Shown: positions 4,826-7,474 of the stretch, piece after piece | Position numbering within the stretch: position 1 is the stretch's first letter | How the letters are laid out: every line of letters begins with the position of its first letter | NCBI GenBank assembly: GCA_963847575.1 | Contig: CAWKAL010000053.1 | Span: forward strand, 1-7,474 | Source: JASBSR01 sp963847575 | GTDB lineage: Bacteria > Pseudomonadota > Gammaproteobacteria > SZUA-229 | Length of the DNA stretch: 7,474 nucleotides | Direction: 5' to 3' | Position numbers and translations under genes: made by a program | Notes under the pieces: generated by a model | What the model saw: only the letters and a program-made list of their open reading frames with translations | Database searches by the model: none | What the model was told of the DNA's origin: nothing

Positions 4826-7474
4826 ATGGGAACGCATTTTTTAGACCACCTATTCGCCCCGCAGGCAATCGCCGTGTTCGGTGCCAGCAGTGCTGCCGAT
4901 GCAGTCGGTGGCCGGGTCTACGAAAACCTGCGTAACAGTGGTTTCTCAGGCCCAATTTATGCGATCAACCCGAAATATAAAAGCCTGAATCAACAACCGT
5001 GTTACGCGTCCATCGCTGAGATTGGCAAAGCGGTCGACCTCGCTGTCATCGCCACACCCGCGGCAAGCGTTCCGGAAATTATTCATACCTGCGGCGAACA
5101 CGGGGTGCGTGCCGCGATTATTATCTCCGCAGGTTTTAGCGAGGGCGACGGTCGCGGCAAGGCGCTGGAAAAAGCGGCCCTGGAAGCCGCGCGTCAATAC
5201 TCGATGCGACTGCTCGGGCCCAACTGCCTCGGCCTGATCCGGCCTGTGAATGGCATTAATGCAACCTTCAGCAAAAATACCGCGGCGCCGGGGCAACTCG
5301 CGCTGGTGTCTCAATCCGGTGCACTGTGTACTGCCATACTCGACTGGGCAGCTGCGCGCGAGCTTGGGTTTTCCGCCATTGTTTCAATGGGCGACGCTGC
5401 CGACGTCGATTTTGGTGACGTGCTGGATTATCTCGCACAAGATCCGCACACGCAGAGTATTCTTCTATACGTGGAAGGCATACGTGATGCGCGGAGTTTT
5501 ATGAGTGGCCTGCGCATTGCCGCCAGGATGAAACCGGTGGTGGTGATTAAAGCCGGTCGCCATGCCGAAGGATCGCGCGCCGCCGTTACCCATACCGGCG
5601 CGATGATGGGGGCCGATGATGTCTTTGACGCCGCCCTGCAACGCGCCGGTGTGGTTCGCGCCATGACCATCGAGCAGCTGTTTGCCGCTGCCCAGTTGCT
5701 GGCCAGCGGGCACCGGGTCAACGGAAACCGGCTTGCCATTATTACCAATGGCGGCGGCCTGGGTGTGATGGCGACCGATCGTGCAATTGATCTGAGTGTT
5801 GCTATTGCGTCGCTATCAACAACGACACTGACACAACTCGACAAGGTACTTCCAGCTGCATGGTCACATTCGAACCCTGTCGACGTGCTTGGCGATGCCA
5901 CGGCGCAGCGTTATCAGGACGCGGTCAAAACCTGTCTTGACGATCCGGGCGTGGACGGTGTGCTGGTTCTGCTTTCCCCCCAGGCCATGACCGATGCAGT
6001 CGCGTGCGCACAGGGCGTGATTGACGCGCAACAGACCAGTAAAAAACCGGTATTGACCTGCTGGATGGGCGCACAACAGGTCGAAGCCGCGCACAGACTT
6101 TTTTCACAACACCAGGTATCCAACTTTGCCAGTCCCGAATCATGCGTTGAAGCTTTCGCTTATCTTGCCTGTCACTACCAAAACCAGCAGTTACTCATGC
6201 AGGTACCTGGCCCACTGGCAAAACGCAGTGAACCCGATGTCGATGGCGCACGCCTGATCATTGAAAGCGTACTCGCAGACAAACGAAGCGTGTTGTCAAT
6301 GTCAGAATCCAAAGCACTACTGCATGCTTTTGCCATCCCCGTGACACTGAGTATCGAATGTGACTCGGCCAACGAAGCACTGGTTGCGGCAGCCTCGATG
6401 GATTTCCCGGTAGCGATGAAAATTAATTCAGCCGATATCACACACAAATCCGATGTCGATGGTATCAGGCTGAACATCAGTAATGCGCAAGCGGTACGCC
6501 AGACCTACCATGAATTACTCGAGCAAGTACAAAGCAGGTATCCCGAAGCAAAGATCAAGGGTGTCACTATCGAATCTATGCACAAGCCAGCACATGGCCG
6601 GGAACTGCTGATTGGCGTCGTCCGCGATCCGGTATTTGGCCCTGCGATTTCCTTCGGCGCAGGCGGTGTACAGGTAGAAGTACTACGCGATCGCGCAATC
6701 GCGCTGCCACCACTGAATACTTTTCTTGCAGAAAAAATGATTAGCCAGACACACATTGCTCGCCTGCTCGGCAACTTCCGCAATATGCCTGCAGTTAAAC
6801 TCGAGGCCATCGTGCAGGTACTGCGACGTGTCTCGGAAATGGTTTGTGAGCTGCCGGAAATAACTGAGCTGGATATTAACCCGCTGATTGCCGACGAAAA
6901 CGGCGTCATGGCGCTGGATGCGCGCATCGTGGTGGAACACCTGTCACCCTCATTTGACCGCTACGCCCACATGGCGATTCACCCCTACCCCTACCACCTG
7001 GTTTCAACGTGGCAACTGGCAGATGGCACCAACATTACAATTCGCCCGATACGACCGGAAGATGCATCCATCGAACAAAGCTTTGTACGCGATCTTTCAC
7101 CCCAGTCAAAGTATTTTCGTTTCATGCAGGGCCTGAGTGAACTGACCCAGCAGATGCTGGTGCGCTTTACCCAGCTGGACTACCATCGTGAACTCGCAAT
7201 GATCGCAGTGCTTGAGGACCCCGAGCATGAAACCGAGCTAGGGGTCGCGCGTTATGTCATGAATCCGGATGGCAACAGCTGTGAATTTGCATTAGTCGTT
7301 GCAGATAAATGGCAAAACAGGGGGATTGGCTCACACCTGATGAGCACACTGATTGAGGCCGCACGTCAGCGCGGCTTCACGCGCATGGAAGGTGAAATCC
7401 TCTCAGGCAACCATCATATGCTGGCGCTGGTTGTGAACCTCGGGTTTAGCGTCCGTACCAGTACCGACCCGAGT
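4826..7474 (+). CDS. pat: Pat/PatZ-type protein lysine acetyltransferase: NDP-forming acyl-CoA synthetase fused to GNAT (3' end outside window)
   Basis: An unbroken frame of 883 codons runs off the right edge. Domains in order: CoA-binding Rossmann region (about 8-140, with VFGASS and LLGPNCLG), succinyl-CoA-ligase-like domain (about 155-300, VSQSGA), a second ligase-like region (300-460), ATP-grasp domain (about 480-705, with VAMKINSADITHKSD, Lys532 and His540, and ALPPLN), then GNAT (about 735 on). GNAT shows acetyl-CoA loop QNRGIG (830-835) and Glu820 in CEFALVV, matching the catalytic Glu817 of Salmonella Pat. Pat enzymes acetylate lysines of acetyl-CoA synthetase and other proteins. E. 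coli PatZ has 886 residues, and by alignment about 20-25 remain beyond the edge. His256 in THTGA, the phosphohistidine site of active ADP-forming synthetases, is kept, whereas E. coli PatZ has lost it as I recall. AGGA six bases before the ATG is a good Shine-Dalgarno. It is divergent from the deacetylase-family gene, its likely functional partner. Confidence 0.94.
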   Translation, partial: MGTHFLDHLFAPQAIAVFGASSAADAVGGRVYENLRNSGFSGPIYAINPKYKSLNQQPCYASIAEIGKAVDLAVIATPAASVPEIIHTCGEHGVRAAIIISAGFSEGDGRGKALEKAALEAARQYSMRLLGPNCLGLIRPVNGINATFSKNTAAPGQLALVSQSGALCTAILDWAAARELGFSAIVSMGDAADVDFGDVLDYLAQDPHTQSILLYVEGIRDARSFMSGLRIAARMKPVVVIKAGRHAEGSRAAVTHTGAMMGADDVFDAALQRAGVVRAMTIEQLFAAAQLLASGHRVNGNRLAIITNGGGLGVMATDRAIDLSVAIASLSTTTLTQLDKVLPAAWSHSNPVDVLGDATAQRYQDAVKTCLDDPGVDGVLVLLSPQAMTDAVACAQGVIDAQQTSKKPVLTCWMGAQQVEAAHRLFSQHQVSNFASPESCVEAFAYLACHYQNQQLLMQVPGPLAKRSEPDVDGARLIIESVLADKRSVLSMSESKALLHAFAIPVTLSIECDSANEALVAAASMDFPVAMKINSADITHKSDVDGIRLNISNAQAVRQTYHELLEQVQSRYPEAKIKGVTIESMHKPAHGRELLIGVVRDPVFGPAISFGAGGVQVEVLRDRAIALPPLNTFLAEKMISQTHIARLLGNFRNMPAVKLEAIVQVLRRVSEMVCELPEITELDINPLIADENGVMALDARIVVEHLSPSFDRYAHMAIHPYPYHLVSTWQLADGTNITIRPIRPEDASIEQSFVRDLSPQSKYFRFMQGLSELTQQMLVRFTQLDYHRELAMIAVLEDPEHETELGVARYVMNPDGNSCEFALVVADKWQNRGIGSHLMSTLIEAARQRGFTRMEGEILSGNHHMLALVVNLGFSVRTSTDPS

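Noticed and set aside
4773..6940. Several minus-strand open frames opposite the Pat-type gene
   Set aside because: They lie wholly antisense to a continuous 883-codon frame with clear domain motifs throughout, and none shows a family signature.

Overview
The window looks like ordinary chromosome from a gammaproteobacterium or close relative. The support is the gene content: an MltF-type lytic transglycosylase, a MarC-family membrane protein, and a protein acetyltransferase that aligns from end to end with enterobacterial Pat/PatZ. I see no phage, insertion-sequence, CRISPR, tRNA or rRNA signal.

Layout. Positions 1-121 hold nothing I can call. Positions 122-1527 (minus) are an mltF-like lipoprotein gene. 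Its solute-binding-type half is intact, but its transglycosylase half is broken by four apparent single-base losses, one of them exactly in the catalytic glutamate codon. Positions 1528-1870 are non-coding, with two abutting hairpins near the 3' end of the next gene. Positions 1871-2917 (minus) encode a CNNM/DUF21 membrane protein with a CBS-like tail. It is transcribed away from a MarC-family gene at 3013-3648 (plus). Positions 3649-3829 are a convergent intergenic stretch with small inverted repeats. Positions 3830-4750 (minus) encode a zinc-dependent histone-deacetylase-family amidohydrolase. Seventy-five bases upstream of it and divergent, 4826 to the right edge (plus) encodes a Pat-type protein: an NDP-forming acyl-CoA synthetase fused to a C-terminal GNAT acetyltransferase, cut by the window edge shortly before its expected end.

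How the genes may work together. The most interesting part is the divergent pair at 3830-7474. A lysine acetyltransferase and a lysine deacetylase-family enzyme share a 75-bp control region that contains a short palindrome overlapping a possible -35 box. This suggests a compact reversible protein-acetylation module, comparable in logic to AcuA/AcuC of Bacillus but built from a Pat-type writer. Unlike the E. coli PatZ sequence as I recall it, the synthetase half here keeps the His-Thr-Gly-Ala phosphohistidine motif, so it may still be catalytically active. The left half of the window is envelope-related (peptidoglycan turnover and two membrane proteins), with no evident functional link to the acetylation pair.
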